64,000 bases of DNA from Triatoma infestans (Eukaryota; Arthropoda; Insecta; Hemiptera; Reduviidae), in the NCBI GenBank assembly GCA_011037195.1, contig JAAEAF010002610.1, positions 146,462-210,461 of the forward strand, read 5' to 3'. Under the pieces are notes generated by a model, which ran no database searches, was not told the DNA's origin, and saw only the letters and a list, made by a program, of their open reading frames with translations. Within the stretch, counting starts at the first letter, position 1, and each line of letters starts with the position of its first letter. Positions 44,935 to 56,825 of the stretch are shown here, piece by piece. The translations under genes were made by a program, and so were the position numbers.

Positions 44935-45200
44935 TCGGTACTATATACAGTTTCTATCACTTTTATTTGGGTAAATTGATTTTTTTTAGGGGGTTTCATG
45001 TCCCTACAACTTAGCTATATATTATTTGAAGCATTGCAAAGAATCCCCAAATTGAAGAAAACTCAGTTATCGGAAAGTGGTTTTCGAATTTTTAAAAAAT
45101 ATTTCTAAAACACTTTGAACGATTTTCTGTAGACCTGGTATGTTAACTATACAGATAAAAAGCATCACTTTTATTTAAAACCAACAGAAGCGCACCACAC
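44935..45200 (+). repeat. Rep-1 internal fragment
   Basis: CGATTTTCTTTAAACTTCGG, CACTTTTATTTGGGTAAA, ATTGAAGAAAACTCAGTTATCGG and TTTATTTAAAACCAACAG are family blocks. The fragment directly precedes a complete copy. Confidence 0.55.
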
Positions 45201-45235
45201 AATTTTGTTCACATATGTTTAACACCTCTACATCT

Positions 45236-45368
45236 TTTTACTTTCTCTTATTTCTAGTCTACTTGTAATCGTGTCAAATTTTCGATATCGAGTTTTCACC
45301 GGAAATCCGTTTTGAGGTCCCCTGAGTCCGAAAAAGTGGTTTTTAGCAAATGGTCTGTGTGTGTGTGT

Positions 45369-45409
<41 letters not shown>

Positions 45410-46165
45410 GTATGTATGTATGTGAACAGCATGACCGGAAGTACCACTTTACTAGTTGCATTTTTTTACTTTTTTGCGATTTTCTCAAAAATGGCTCCGA
45501 CGATTTTCTTTAAACTTCAAACATCAACCAGAGCTACAACTTTTATTTGAAACATTTCTCCGAGAAAATGCATTGAAGGGCACTTTTGGGGGAGGGGTAG
45601 GGTTAGGTTTCCACCTAAAGTGCTATTTCAGTTTATTAGACAGTTCTGTCATCTAAATAATGTTAATTAGAATTAAATATGTTGTTGAAATTCAGAGTTT
45701 GAAAAAAATCGGATAACCGGAAGTGCGTTTACTTTACCACTTTACTAAATGATTTATTCACTTTTTCGCAATTTTCTCAAAAATGACTCCGACGATTTTT
45801 TTGAAACTTCGTATATAAACTAAACATGCAAAGATCTACAACTTTTATCTAAAACATTTCTCTGGGAAAATTCTTTTAAGGCACTTTTAGGGGAGGGGTG
45901 GGGTTAGATTTTCATCAAAGTGCTATCCTAGTTGATTATACAATTCTATCATCCAAACATAATTAGTTAGAAATAAATAGATGGCTGAAATTCCGAGTTT
46001 CAAGAAAATTAGTAAACCGGAAGTGCGCTTTTACTGAACAGTTTTTTCAGTTTTCGACGAATTTCATTAAATTTGGTACACAAACTATAAAATTTGTCAA
46101 TTATCATTTTGAGAACTGGAGTAAGAGAAAGTTGTGTGAGTGTTTCACACCAGATTTTTTTTTTA
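45236..46165 (+). repeat. Rep-1 dispersed repeat, near-complete copy
   Basis: It begins ACTTTCTCTTATTTCTAG and ends GTAAGAGAAAGTTGTGTGAG, TTTCACACCAGA and a T run. Inside are the 5' block, a (GT)n tract at 45356-45408, and three CCGGAAGT marks at 45435, 45717 and 46017. Each mark starts a similar unit: a T-rich run, CTCAAAAATG.CTCCGACG, CAACTTTTAT, a GGGGAGGGGT purine run, and AATTAGAA.TAAAT. The third unit is cut short. The 3' end can form a small hairpin (GTGTGA and TCACAC). No protein is encoded. Confidence 0.85.
45356..45408. repeat. (GT)n microsatellite inside Rep-1
   Basis: GT repeats with one GG interruption, in the same place as the tracts at 282, 30754 and 47910. Confidence 0.95.
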
Positions 46166-46169
46166 TGGC

Positions 46170-47770
46170 CAGTCAATATTAAATATTGTAAAGTTGCAAT
46201 TTTATAGGAAATTTGGTAATTAAATTTTATTAATTGTAGAGTAAGGGAATTGTCGTCTGAGTTGGTCCAACCCCAGATTTTTATGAATAAAACTTCGCGA
46301 TTGATTGAGAGGCAGAATTGTGTAAAGAGGAAATTGCTGGAATCAATAAGTTGATTGCTATAACCAGTAATAAATGGACTAAACTTAAATCCAATTAAAT
46401 TTTTATACCATATTGATATATTTAAACGTAAGAATTGAACAGATTAAATAACCAGAGTAAATTATTGATTGGTTGCTACCAGTTACTTTCATTAAAGAAA
46501 TTAAATACCTTGCCAAAGTTCTCAACTAAATAATTGTATACTTAACAATAAAATTAGTTCCTATTAAACTTTATTTTTCATTTAATTGACCTAACCAATT
46601 TTACTATAGTTATTTTTTTTTTCATCTAATTAAAATCAGTATATTGGTTGGCTATATATATATAGTTTTAGTATTTTATATCAGCTGACCATCTAGTAAT
46701 TAGCAGGTTGCCAACTTAACAAGAGTTGTGCGCTTATAATAATACTACATTCTGGTCTCTTGGATGATTCATATAAGTGAATCATGCTTTTACACATGCT
46801 TTCCCTCAGTCCTGTATACATTGCCTGTCCGCCGCCACCCCGTCACCATTGTGCTCAGTGTTAGGTTTATATTACCAACATTTCGTGGAAATCACCGATC
46901 TGTTAATCTCCCTTTTTATGAATGTTTCTGTATTGGTTTTTAAACATTAACATCATGTGGCAAAATTTATTTTAATGCAGTTGATAAATTGTAAAACCAG
47001 TGTGTTTATATTGCTTTGCACTTCTTAAAGGTAAGTTGTCAAAAACTTATAACTTAACCTTCCCCAGGTTCACTGAACGTTAGCTATTTCAGAAAGGATC
47101 TTTTAAAAATTCCTTTATGAAAATGGTACTGTGTGTCCATTCATTAAATAATAATTAATTCTTATGTTAAAATTATTAATTCTTAGATGGTCATCTAACT
47201 ATATTATGAATTTAATATACTAATTAATTAATTTGAAAAGATAATAATTATTAGTTTATTATTTAATATTAATAATAATAATAATTAATAACAAAAATAT
47301 ACTAATTTTAATTAGATGAAAAAACTAGCCATCACAATTGATTGGATCAACTAAAGGAAAATAAAAGCAACCTATTTTATATTATTAAAAGTGCATAATT
47401 ATTTTTTCTCTGAGAAAATAAAGGAGGCTATAATTTATTATCTTAATGAAGCGACTGCTCACTGATTTACGTCTCTTTTAATTTTTTCTAATTCAGTAAA
47501 ATATAGAAAGTGAGAAAAAACATGATCTTTAACAAAGGAAGAAGGAAGTTGATACTTGAGTGATGAGTAATTTTGTTTAGTGACAACTAAGAAGGAGTTA
47601 ATATCTATTAATCCACTTCCTGGTATTTAAGAAACTCAACGACCTCACTAACGACAGATTCCCTATATAGTAGAATCGTATCATATATTGAAACAGCAAT
47701 TTCAAATTCTTACGTCATCCTCCCCATCTTAAAATGAATTTTCACGGCAGAATGTTTCAAATAAAATTTG
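46170..47770. other. AT-rich filler, no gene seen
   Basis: TTTTTCATCTAATTAAAAT near 46618 and its inverted form near 47310 suggest a decayed inverted-repeat element with ends about 700 bases apart. TTAAAGGTAAGTTG at 47024-47037 is donor-like but its upstream tract is weak. No coding relic was found. Confidence 0.45.
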
Positions 47771-47779
47771 TAGCCCTTT

Positions 47780-48785
47780 TTACTTTCTCTTACTCCTAGT
47801 AAGCGGAAGTATTGTAATCGTGTCAAATTTTCGATATCGAGTTTTCACCGGAAATATCCGTTTTGAGGTCCCCCTGAGTCCAAAAAAGTGGTTTTTAGCA
47901 AATGGTCGTGTGTGTGTGTGTCTGTGTGTATGTGAACAGCATAGCTCAAAAACGAAAAACCGTAGAAAACTGAAACTTAATATTCCGTTTAGGTATCACC
48001 ATGCAATCTGACTGTGCGTTATCTGTCAAAATTCCTCAACCGGAAGTACCACTTTACTAGTTGACTTTTTTACTTTTTTGCGTTTTTCTCAAAAATGGCT
48101 CCAAGGATTTTCTTTAAACTTGATACATCAACTACATATATAAGGAGCTACAATTTTTATTTGAAACATTTCTCTGGAAAAATTGATTTAAGGGCACTTT
48201 TGGGGGAGAGGTGGGGTTAGGTTACTCTCTAAAGTGCTATTTCAGATTATTACACAATTCGATCATTTAAATAATGTTAATGACAATTCAATATGTTGTT
48301 GAAATTCCGAGTTTGAGAAAAATCGGAAAACCGGAAGTGCTTTTGTTTTAACACTTTACTAAATATGATTTTTTTTTCACTTTTTCGCGATTTTCTCAAA
48401 AATGGCCCTGACGATTTTTTCGAAACTACACATATAAACTAAACATTCAAAGATCTATAACTTTTTATATAAAACATTTCTCTGGGAAAATTCATTTAAG
48501 GGCACTTTTAGGAGAGGGGTAGGGTTACAGCTTCCTCTAAAGTGGTATCATACTTGATTATACAACTCTATCATCCAAATGAAATTAATTAGAAATAAAT
48601 AGTTGGCCAAAATTCCGGGTGTGAAGAAAATCAGTAAACCGGAAGTGCGCTTTTACTGAATAGTTTTTTCAGTTTTCGACAAATTTCATTAAATTTGGTA
48701 CACAAACTATAAAATTTGTCAATTATAATTTTGAGAACTGGAGTAAGAGAAAGTTGTGTGTGTTCACACCAGATTTTTTTTTATA
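47780..48785 (+). repeat. Rep-1 dispersed repeat, most complete copy
   Basis: The ends are ACTTTCTCTTACTCCTAG and GTAAGAGAAAGTTGTGTG, CACACCAGA, T run. It has the full 5' block, a short GT tract near 47910, GGTATCACCATG and three CCGGAAGT marks at 48040, 48331 and 48639, spaced 291 and 308 bases. The units between the marks carry the same ordered words as in the copy at 45236. This copy is the best reference for the family. Confidence 0.85.
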
Positions 48786-49885
48786 TAATAGTTGATATAT
48801 TACATATTTAAAGACAAGCTTTTAGAGGAGCACATTTCGAGAAACAATTATGAGGAAGTTTAAACTTTTTACGAAATAGTTCAGAATATTTGTTTTTTTT
48901 TTTTTTAATTATGAAAAGTAGTATGTGGAATGAAATAATGAATGAAAAATAGTGTTAATGCTCTAAAAAAGTTGTATTTTTACCATAGAAGTAACATTTC
49001 TATTATTATAATAATTCAGTTGAATTCTTTTAAACCTTGCACTAAATAATATTTTAATTAATATATTAATTCAATAAGTAAGATGAACTGACCATACTGA
49101 TATAGAGGGGGAGGGATGATAACTTGGCCTCCTATAGCTAAATTATTTCTTATCATTATTTCTGATAAGAGTTTTCTAATAATATTTAGTATAATAAAGA
49201 AAATAACTTTTACTGTATTACATAATCTTGTCAATTAAATTTTAATTGAATCAAATTTTGATATATTTATTATTTAATATTGTAAAATATTTAGTTATAA
49301 AACATATATATATATATATTTTATCACAATATTTTCTAGTGGTTGACCAAACACGTAATATTTAGTCACCCAGTCAGGGAAAGAAAAAAACGATGAAGTC
49401 ATCGCCTACTTTTTAAAACTAGTCAACATGACGGACGGTCTCTCTCTTATTTTCATAATATTTATAAAACACTTAAGTGCAAGGCTCGCGTGCTTAATGG
49501 TTTCTCCCCCCATAAATAGACACATTATATGATTATACATAAATGATAATAAACCATTAATGGTATTGTCCCCTCCCCCCCTACATTAATATGTATGTAT
49601 GAATTTCAATGTTATAAAAAAAAAAAAACACTTTGCAACAATAAACTAATCAAATCCTCCTACACATATATATTTAGTACTAATTTTATATACATCATAT
49701 AAATAGTTTATTTATACCATATACGATGTATATATGTTAGAACAATTGAATCTTTATGATTATTATTCATCAAATAATAGTTTTTATTGATTTTCAAATG
49801 CATTAAGATTGTGCAATGTTTTAAATAGGGTTACTAAATCTTAATATTGCTATTACAGCATATTCTCCCCCCCCTCCCTTTCAGT
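48786..49885. other. AT-rich filler, no gene seen
   Basis: TA run at 49303-49317 and C runs near 49570 and 49867. Nothing was recognised. Confidence 0.55.
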
Positions 49886-49887
49886 CT

Positions 49888-50010
49888 CTCTAAGAGAAAG
49901 TGTTACGATTGTGTCAAATTGTCGAAATAAGGTTTTACCGGAAATATGTTTTTCTTAGCTGTTCTGAGTTCAAGCTATATGTTTTTAGAAAATTTGGTAG
50001 TTAGAAATAT
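49888..50010 (+). repeat. Rep-1 5' fragment
   Basis: TCTCTAAGAGAAAGTGTTACG, TTGTGTCAAATTGTCGAAAT and TTTTACCGGAAATATG match the family start. The rest is lost. Confidence 0.65.
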
Positions 50011-51335
50011 TTAGAATTGGAGGGGAGAAGAAGGATATGTAAGATTTCTTTTAATTTTTTTTTTTTTCTTTTGTTTAGCGTATATGCTGAGTATTTGGAA
50101 AAATTACTTTACTAAGTGTTCATCAGTCCCTCTTCATTTATTTTAGAAATTCATAATTTAAACATTCGAAATAAGGATAAGTAAACATATGAACTAATCT
50201 AAAACTGCTTTTAAAGATATGAAGTCAGTCATTTATTTATCTTAAACCGCATTTCATGTTACATAATCATTGGTTTTATTAGCACTTTAAATTATTTATT
50301 ATTTATGCTTTCAGTTTATAATAATTATTGCATTTAAATTTCATAAAATAATATTATTTATTTCCAATAGCATTTAATTTGCAAATAATTTACTGTAATT
50401 TTTATTATAACCATTTTTGTTATTATTAGGAAAATTTTTGTACTTAATATTTGGTTCATGATTTTATAGTTACCGCTTACAATTTATTAGTTTTTTTTTA
50501 ACTTCCATGTGATGCTATTTTAAATAGAACTATAGTGTTATATATAAACGATCAACATTTTAAAGAAAGCAAATTTGTTCAGTTTTTAGGGACTCATTAG
50601 CTTAAAATAATCTATTTTACATCTTTCTTTTAAAAAATATGAAAATCGAAACCTTAAGCCTACCTGATATTGAGAAACTTCGATGAGCGGCGAAATTACT
50701 AAAGTTAAACTACATATTATTTAGATTTTTTTTATTTTTAAGAAATAAATCTCAGATAGATATTTCAGACTAAAAGTCACAAAGATTGAAACAGTTAAGC
50801 AAATCAACTGTGCTATGAGATTTACATTCTACTATAATCGGAATGTGATTCATTATATAACGCCCAGCGTAATAAAAAAAAAAAAAAAATGAAAGGTTAA
50901 CAGATAACCGAAAAAGATGGCGTAATATTCGATTGATGGTTGGACGTTAAAACTTGCCTGAAAAAACAACATGGCATTAAGTTACTGCTATAATTTTACA
51001 CGCTGAATTTTACATTGAATAAGGGAGATTGGTTGCACAGTATTAGAAATCATTTAAGATTTTTTCCCCATAATTGCTTTCTTTAATCGGCCAAGAATAA
51101 TTCGGCAAGCAGTGCAAGATCTTTGAGGGGTATCAATCAGTAAATAACACAGTGCGGTGTATGTTATAAATGATGGTAGTCGTCAAATCTCAACACTCTG
51201 TACTAAAAAGCATCCTGATGATGGGTGTATGTTCGATTGAATTTTTATTTAATAAACAAAAATATTCTCATATGTGTATGAACAGGAAGATTTTAGAACA
51301 ATAGTTCATTTAGAGAGGCCGATGATGGGAAACTC
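50011..51335. other. AT-rich filler with small repeat traces
   Basis: GGTTGGACGTTAAAAC near 50938 resembles the tail of the type C SINE. CATCCTGATGATGGG at 51211-51225 is a trace of the foldback family core. No gene was seen. Confidence 0.45.
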
Positions 51336-51339
51336 TTTT

Positions 51340-51990
51340 TAAAGAGGAAGTATTGTAATCGTGTCAAATTTTTTATATAGAGTTTTCACCGGAAATATCC
51401 GTTTTGAGGATCCCTGAGTCCAAAAAAGTCGTATTAAGTCCCAAACCTGTCAGTCCGTTTGGATATCAACCATGGGATCCGATCTGTCAAAGTTCCACAA
51501 CCGGGAGTTGTTCCACTTTATTGAATGGGTTTTTTGGAATTGTTTCACTTTTATGGCTGGGTTTTCTATTTTTTTGTAAGTGGAGGGACAGGTGATTTTT
51601 ATGCCTTCCACTAAAGTGCTGTTTTAGTTTAATATAGGATTCTTTCATCTAAACTATATTAATTAGAATTAAATTATTCACAAAATTCCTAGTTTGAAAG
51701 ACAATTGGTTGACCGGAAGTGTTTTTGTTGCAACAGTTTTCTCTGAGATTTAAAAACACAGATGAATTTCATTAAATTTTGTATTCTACCTATACAAACA
51801 GAGACCTATCACCTATTTATTGGAAACTTTTTTTAACGAGAAAGTTCATTAAGTGGGTTTTGGATGATAATGTTGTTATGCTTTCTTAAAGAAAGTGTTT
51901 TTTTTTTATATTCTCTGATAACATTAAAGATCGTCATTTATACTGTGTAAATTGCCTTGAGTGTTTCATACAATTTATTTTTTTATCTAT
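51340..51990 (+). repeat. Rep-1 copy, shortened
   Basis: GAGGAAGTATTGTAATCGTG, GTTTTCACCGGAAATATCC, TATCAACCATGGGATCC, GGTTGACCGGAAGTG near 51709 and TTGAGTGTTTCATACAA keep family order. One internal unit and the GT tract are missing. Confidence 0.75.
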
Positions 51991-52019
51991 TGAGATTTGA
52001 ACATTAGTTAGCTTTAATA

Positions 52020-52300
52020 ATTACTAAATTATGGTGGCTTACTAATTAATAACGCACCCCGTTGCGTTGGTGGTGTGATTGGATTTCCATGAACGCTCAA
52101 TGGTTTGGATCCAATATATACTCGTATCTTGAGTAATAGTGGGGAGCCGCAGATACTTAGTGGCAGATACTGATTGTGAATGCCAGAAAAACGTGGCATA
52201 TCTGTGTCAGCTTTGGCCTTATCATGGGCTGATGCACCACCTCGGTTAAATAAATTAATCACTCACCCCTTATTGGGCGTATCTTATTCTGTGCATTGCA
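52020..52300. other. Unidentified GC-richer island with 77-codon frame
   Basis: The - strand frame 52029-52262 (starting MINLFNRGGASAHDKAKAD) has even amino-acid use and few low-complexity residues, unlike chance frames here. I do not recognise it. It may be a fragment of a mobile-element protein; no splice sites or partner domains were seen. Confidence 0.25.
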
Positions 52301-53940
52301 AAACTACTTGATTTTTCGGCAGTATATAATAGAATAATATTAATAATAGACTATGTTGTTTTATCATGATCTTTATTAATATAACAGTTATCAAATATAT
52401 TTATTACGTCATTGGAATGTTCAAATATAAATTGTTATACAATTATTCAACAAAATATCGACATATGTTTACATATTGATAAATAGTTCAGAGTAAGCCC
52501 CATTATCTGTGCTATTATTGGTATGTTGATTCAAGTTGTTTCCATTAAAAATAGGTTCAGTTAACTAGAAAGGAACTTATCTTTATTGTGTCGTTAGTAT
52601 GTAGAAGACAAGGTGGTAGTGGTATAGAATAGAAATGTTACTTGTAATAGTAAACCCATCGTGCACCTTTCCATATCTAAATTTAATATCTTGACTTGAT
52701 ATTCTCATTTTGTTTAAATAGAATACGCCTTTTTTCCTTTTTCTTCAAATTTTTAATATTAATACAATCTTCCATTTTGATTTTTAAATAACATTAGTGT
52801 TTGTTTATAATATTTTTAGATGACTTTTAATTAATTTTTCTAAATGAATGAACACCTATATATCTTATTTTTACATTAAGGACCAAATAAAATGCCGTGT
52901 TTAAATTCATTTCAAGAAAAATCCATTAACCATTTAGTGGGAAGTTTCCACTAAATGGTGTTTCTGTTTTTCCAGAGTTTCTCGTTTAAGCTTTATATAA
53001 ACGTAACATTGCGTTTTAGTAAGAGTATTTTCCAATAAGCATGTTAATTAAACTAATCTCCTACTATACATTGCTAATGTTTAAGGAAATTTGTTAGAAT
53101 TTCATAATTATTCGTTTTTAACGTAAGTTTTATTAACTTGGTAAATTTTTTCTAAATCTCAAATGGGTCTATTGTAATATCATACCCAAGATTTCTTTAT
53201 AACTTAATTTTAATTAACAATTGAAACACTGGCTCTGAAATAATGACAATGGAGTGCTTGTCAACCATATCTTGCTCTATTATTATGTTTTATGTTTCAT
53301 AATGTAGAAAAAAATGTTGGTTTCATATTTCTTTTTTTGGTTTCATTAGTTCAATGTTGGTTAATGATGTTGAGCTAATGAACTATTAGCCAACCAGCTG
53401 ATTTTTTCCCAAGCAAAACAGTAAACTCTTGGTAAACACACTTACTTTTACTAGTTATGATACTCATAAGTGTACAATATACATTGTTTAAATAGAGGGG
53501 AATCTCAATATTGAATTTGCAAGTGGATAGAATTTTTACACTATATTGATTGAGGAGAAGACAGTGATGTGTGTAAACTAGTATTATGGTGGAGGGTGAT
53601 CTGAAATTTGATAGTAAGAGAGGGGGTGGGGGAGTTTCCAGCTCTAATAAAGAGTTATGGTACAATTAAATGTAACAAATTGTCCATCCTTATTGTCCGC
53701 CAGCTTTTAATGGTCACTTCATAATATGTGGGGGGGAATTGTTGTTTGGTAACTGTATACAGTATATTTCAAAACATTTGTTTACTGTTTTTATAATAAA
53801 ATATTCTACCCTCCCCCCAACAAAAACTGCTTCCACTCGTTTCAAATTTCTGAAATCCAATTTTTATTCTAAAATTCTTGAGTTTGAGATTTCCCATTTT
53901 ATTAAAAAGTTCATTTTAAAGGATTTGTAAATTTTTTTTA
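52301..53940. other. AT-rich filler with two small hairpins
   Basis: CCATTTAGTGG and CCACTAAATGG form an 11-bp perfect stem with a 7-base loop at 52930-52958. TTCATTAGTTCAA and TTGAGCTAATGAA form another at about 53344-53383. No gene was seen; the 96-codon - strand frame at 53375-53665 has no known motif. Confidence 0.5.
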
Positions 53941-53944
53941 TCTT

Positions 53945-54150
53945 GAACAGATTTCTCTTTAATACAAACAGGAAACAGGAACTTGATATTCCGGTTAGAA
54001 ATTAAGAATTACTAAAAGAATCTTCGCGTAAGTTTCAAGGTCATAATGCTGTAACCGAAAACGCGGCTCTACTACAATCTACTTTTCAGTTTCTTCTGTA
54101 TTTTATTAAAAAACAATTCCTCATTAAATTTAACAAAATATACCTGTCAC
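53945..54150 (+). repeat. Rep-1 3' fragment, diverged
   Basis: CTTGATATTCCGGTTAGAA, GTAACCGAAAACGCGGCTC and TCCTCATTAAATTTAACAAA resemble the third unit of full copies. It directly precedes another copy. Confidence 0.45.
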
Positions 54151-54161
54151 TTTTTTTTTTT

Positions 54162-54510
54162 TACTTTCTCTTAGAGAAAGTATTGTAATCGTATCAGATT
54201 TTCGAAATTAAGTTATCACCGGAAATACAGGTTTTGAGGTCTCTCGAGTATGATAAAAAAAGTTTTTAGCGATGGTGGGTGTGTGTGTGTGTGTGAACAA
54301 GATGTCGTAGGAATACAACTTGGTTATTCCATTTTAGGTACCACCTTAATTACATTTTCCCGGAACAATTTATGTTAAGGATATCTAAGAATTTGTGACG
54401 TTATTGGCGATGTTATTGGCGCTTTCTTGTGGACTTCAGTGTAATAACTTCACTTGCAATAAGAGAAAGTCATGTGAGACTGTTTCACACTAGATTTCTT
54501 TTTATTTAGC
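54162..54510 (+). repeat. Rep-1 copy, mostly ends
   Basis: ACTTTCTCTTAGAGAAAGT hairpin, TATTGTAATCGTATCAGATT, TATCACCGGAAATACAGG, a (GT)n tract at 54281-54295, then directly AAGAGAAAGTCATGTGAGAC, TTTCACACTAGA. The internal CCGGAAGT units are deleted. Both ends are kept, so this copy shows the minimum element. Confidence 0.75.
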
Positions 54511-54529
54511 CAGTGAGGGGACTGAGGTT

Positions 54530-55165
54530 GGAGTTTATGTACCTAGAACCTGGCCCTTGGTGTCTCTAGGCAATTCTTTCAGCATCTTCTAGACGGAAAT
54601 GCCAAGCACTTGGAAAGTGTGGCAATTCTCGTGAGTCTTATCCGATAGTCAAGCAGCGAATAAGCATTGAGCTTCAGTATTATCAGTTCGTAAACACAGG
54701 GAATGACCTGGAAAGTAATAGAATTATCATTTTTTTTGGGGTACTAGGGCATGTTGACATAATAGTTAATATGAGGTCTAATTCTGGCGTCGTAGGAAAG
54801 ATGCAAGAACCCCTTTCATGAGGCCCGGAACCCATACCATTAGCGACCAATCTCTTCAAAAAAAGCTCAGCAATGGGAAAGAAGACCAGAGTGCTCTGAT
54901 TTTAATCTTGGAGGGTACTTGAAGAAGTTGGGCCTGGAACGCGATACTGGAGAGTATTCCAACACACCTATTGACGGACTGCGACGCCAGCATAATATAG
55001 CGAAGGTCTAGAAGCATGGGTACAAATGGAGAAGGAGTTATTACCTCTACAATTTTTTAGAGAAATAGACTGTAATGGGTGTGCTACAAGTTTGAGAAGT
55101 GCCTGGCCTCAGAAGGAGTACAATATATCTTTCAAAATTGCAGTGCACCATATTCTCCATAAAAA
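54530..55165 (+). mobile_element. I/R1-like retrotransposon RNase H and knuckle relic
   Basis: The + strand reads EGTEVGVYVPRTWPLVSLG, NSFSIF, stop, TEM, then VLSDSQAANK, which fits the G.GVY...SLG...SVFQAE...I.SDSQAALKA order of RNase H in I/R1-group elements. In another register LGHVDIIVNMRSNSG corresponds to the W.PGH.G..GNE segment, and GPEPIPLATN to the GPEP..GI segment that follows. Near 55090-55150 EKCLASEGVQYIFQNC may be the remaining knuckle. Many stops are present. The family differs from the relics at 40230 and 42180. Confidence 0.65.
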
Positions 55166-55169
55166 AAAA

Positions 55170-55960
55170 AGCTTTTATTCTTGAGGGGATATAAAAATAA
55201 AACAAAATTCTTTTCAAGGTTTTAAAATGCATTATCATATTAAATCGGGTTTATTTAAAATCTTAAACAAATGAAATGCTTTTATATTTTATTAATTAAA
55301 TTCCTGATTTATAATGTTTCATAAGCTGTCACTGCTCAATCGTGAAAAAAATATTAAGTGAGATAACAAAACTAAAAATAATGTTTATGCCATATAACGG
55401 AAATGACTCATTTTTCCTTGATTTTGATTGGCTACATAATTATATTGCTTTTCTGTTTAACTGTTTTTTTTTTACTCTCATTTTTTTTTCTTTTGTGAGG
55501 TTTTTTTAACTGGTAATAAGAAACTTATTGTTGGAGAAATATTTTATAAAATTGCCGGAGTACGAAGCCAGCCGAGATCACGTGCAAGTTAACAATAGAG
55601 TACTGTCTGTATACAAGTTGAAATTATTTTCTCAAGCGTGATCTATCTTGCCGTTTAAATTGATTCTTTTTAATATCTTAAAAAAAATCATTGTCTAAGC
55701 CTTATCACATTTCTTAGTCGAAAGATTTCAAGTTTCATATGGTGAAGTGGATGCATTATTTTGTATAGTTCATACGTATATTATAATTTTTTTTAAATGT
55801 TTTAAACAAAAAAATTTCTGAAGTATAGCGGTGCTGGGGTATAAATTGGTTGGTTCAGATAGTAAGTTTATTAATTGAATCTGTTTATACTGTAAACTAA
55901 AAGATAAGCCCAAAACATTGCACAAAAACTAATTTTAACCCTTAATATGTAATGTCATAG
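55170..55960. other. AT-rich filler, no gene seen
   Basis: A GC-richer patch at 55550-55650 (GAAGCCAGCCGAGATCACG) has no known motif. Confidence 0.5.
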
Positions 55961-56164
55961 ATAGCTCAAAATATTTTTCAAAATCAGTTTTTCCATTTTT
56001 CAAATAAAAGTGATAGTTGTATATCTATACAAGTAGTATTCGAAGCCATTTTGAAGAATACATTTTTATTTCATTCTTATTCATTTTTACATTTTTCAGA
56101 TTTTTAATTTGCAATTCTAGCAATACTTCAACAATACTTCAATATTTTACAAGTGGAAAAACAT

Positions 56165-56512
56165 AACTGAAATGGTGTTTTAGAGCCCAGGACAAACGAA
56201 TCATTTATGTGTCGAATCATTATACGAAGTTTAAAGAGAGCCAAAATTTCCAGAAAATCCCGTAAAATTTAAAAAAAAAAAAAAATCCGTAATGTCGCAC
56301 TTCCGGTTGAGAGATTTTAATCGAAACCTTTTCAAATGCGATTTAAACGGAATATCAAGTTTGAGCTTCCTGCCAATTATTCGTTTTTAAGATATTTTGT
56401 TCGCACATACACATACCGACAAATCATTCGCAAAAAATATTTTTTCCATGCTCAGAGCATGGGATATCCGGAATATAATTTCGAAAATTTGACAGATCGC
56501 AATACTGCTTTA
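56165..56512 (-). repeat. Rep-1 5' part, reverse
   Basis: GTCGCACTTCCGGTTGAGAG (reverse CCGGAAGT mark near 56297), AACGGAATATCAAGTTTGAG, CACATACACATA in place of the GT tract, CATTCGCAAAAAATATT and AAAATTTGACAGATCGCAATAC are the reversed family blocks. Confidence 0.75.
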
Positions 56513-56524
56513 GAAGACTGTCAG

Positions 56525-56745
56525 GGAAATGATTAGCTCATTGGTTAAAACGCTAGACTAGCAGCCAGCGTGAAGTTTGCGGGTATGAATCTAGCATGCT
56601 GCCCTTAAGAAGCTCTACATCTCACTGTTTGGTAATGGGCAGTGATGTCTATACCTAGAGTACACTCTTCAGAGGCCGGTAGTGCACTGAGAAGGCTCCA
56701 CTGGGGCACAATAGATCTTTCAAACTTCCCATCGTAGTCAGGTTA
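56525..56745 (+). repeat. tRNA-derived SINE (type A), third copy
   Basis: GATTAGCTCATTGGTTAAAAC is box A-like and GGTATGAATCT a changed box B. The body CATGCTGCCCTTAAGAAGC, CACTGTTTGGTAATGGGC, AGAAGGCTCC, CACAATAGATCTTTC matches 12978-13130 closely. Confidence 0.75.
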
Positions 56746-56825
56746 CGCTAACAGAGAAACGAAAAATAGGAAAGCGGGTAGAGACCTTGGAGATCTAAGA
56801 ACACAGGGCTTGTTGGTCAAAAAAA

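Noticed and set aside
45228..45656. Several frames across the GT tract
   Set aside because: Low-complexity artefact inside Rep-1.
47024..47037. Fourth ratchet point (AAAGGTAAGT)
   Set aside because: The acceptor would be AAAG after a tract broken by purines, and no CAG is present.
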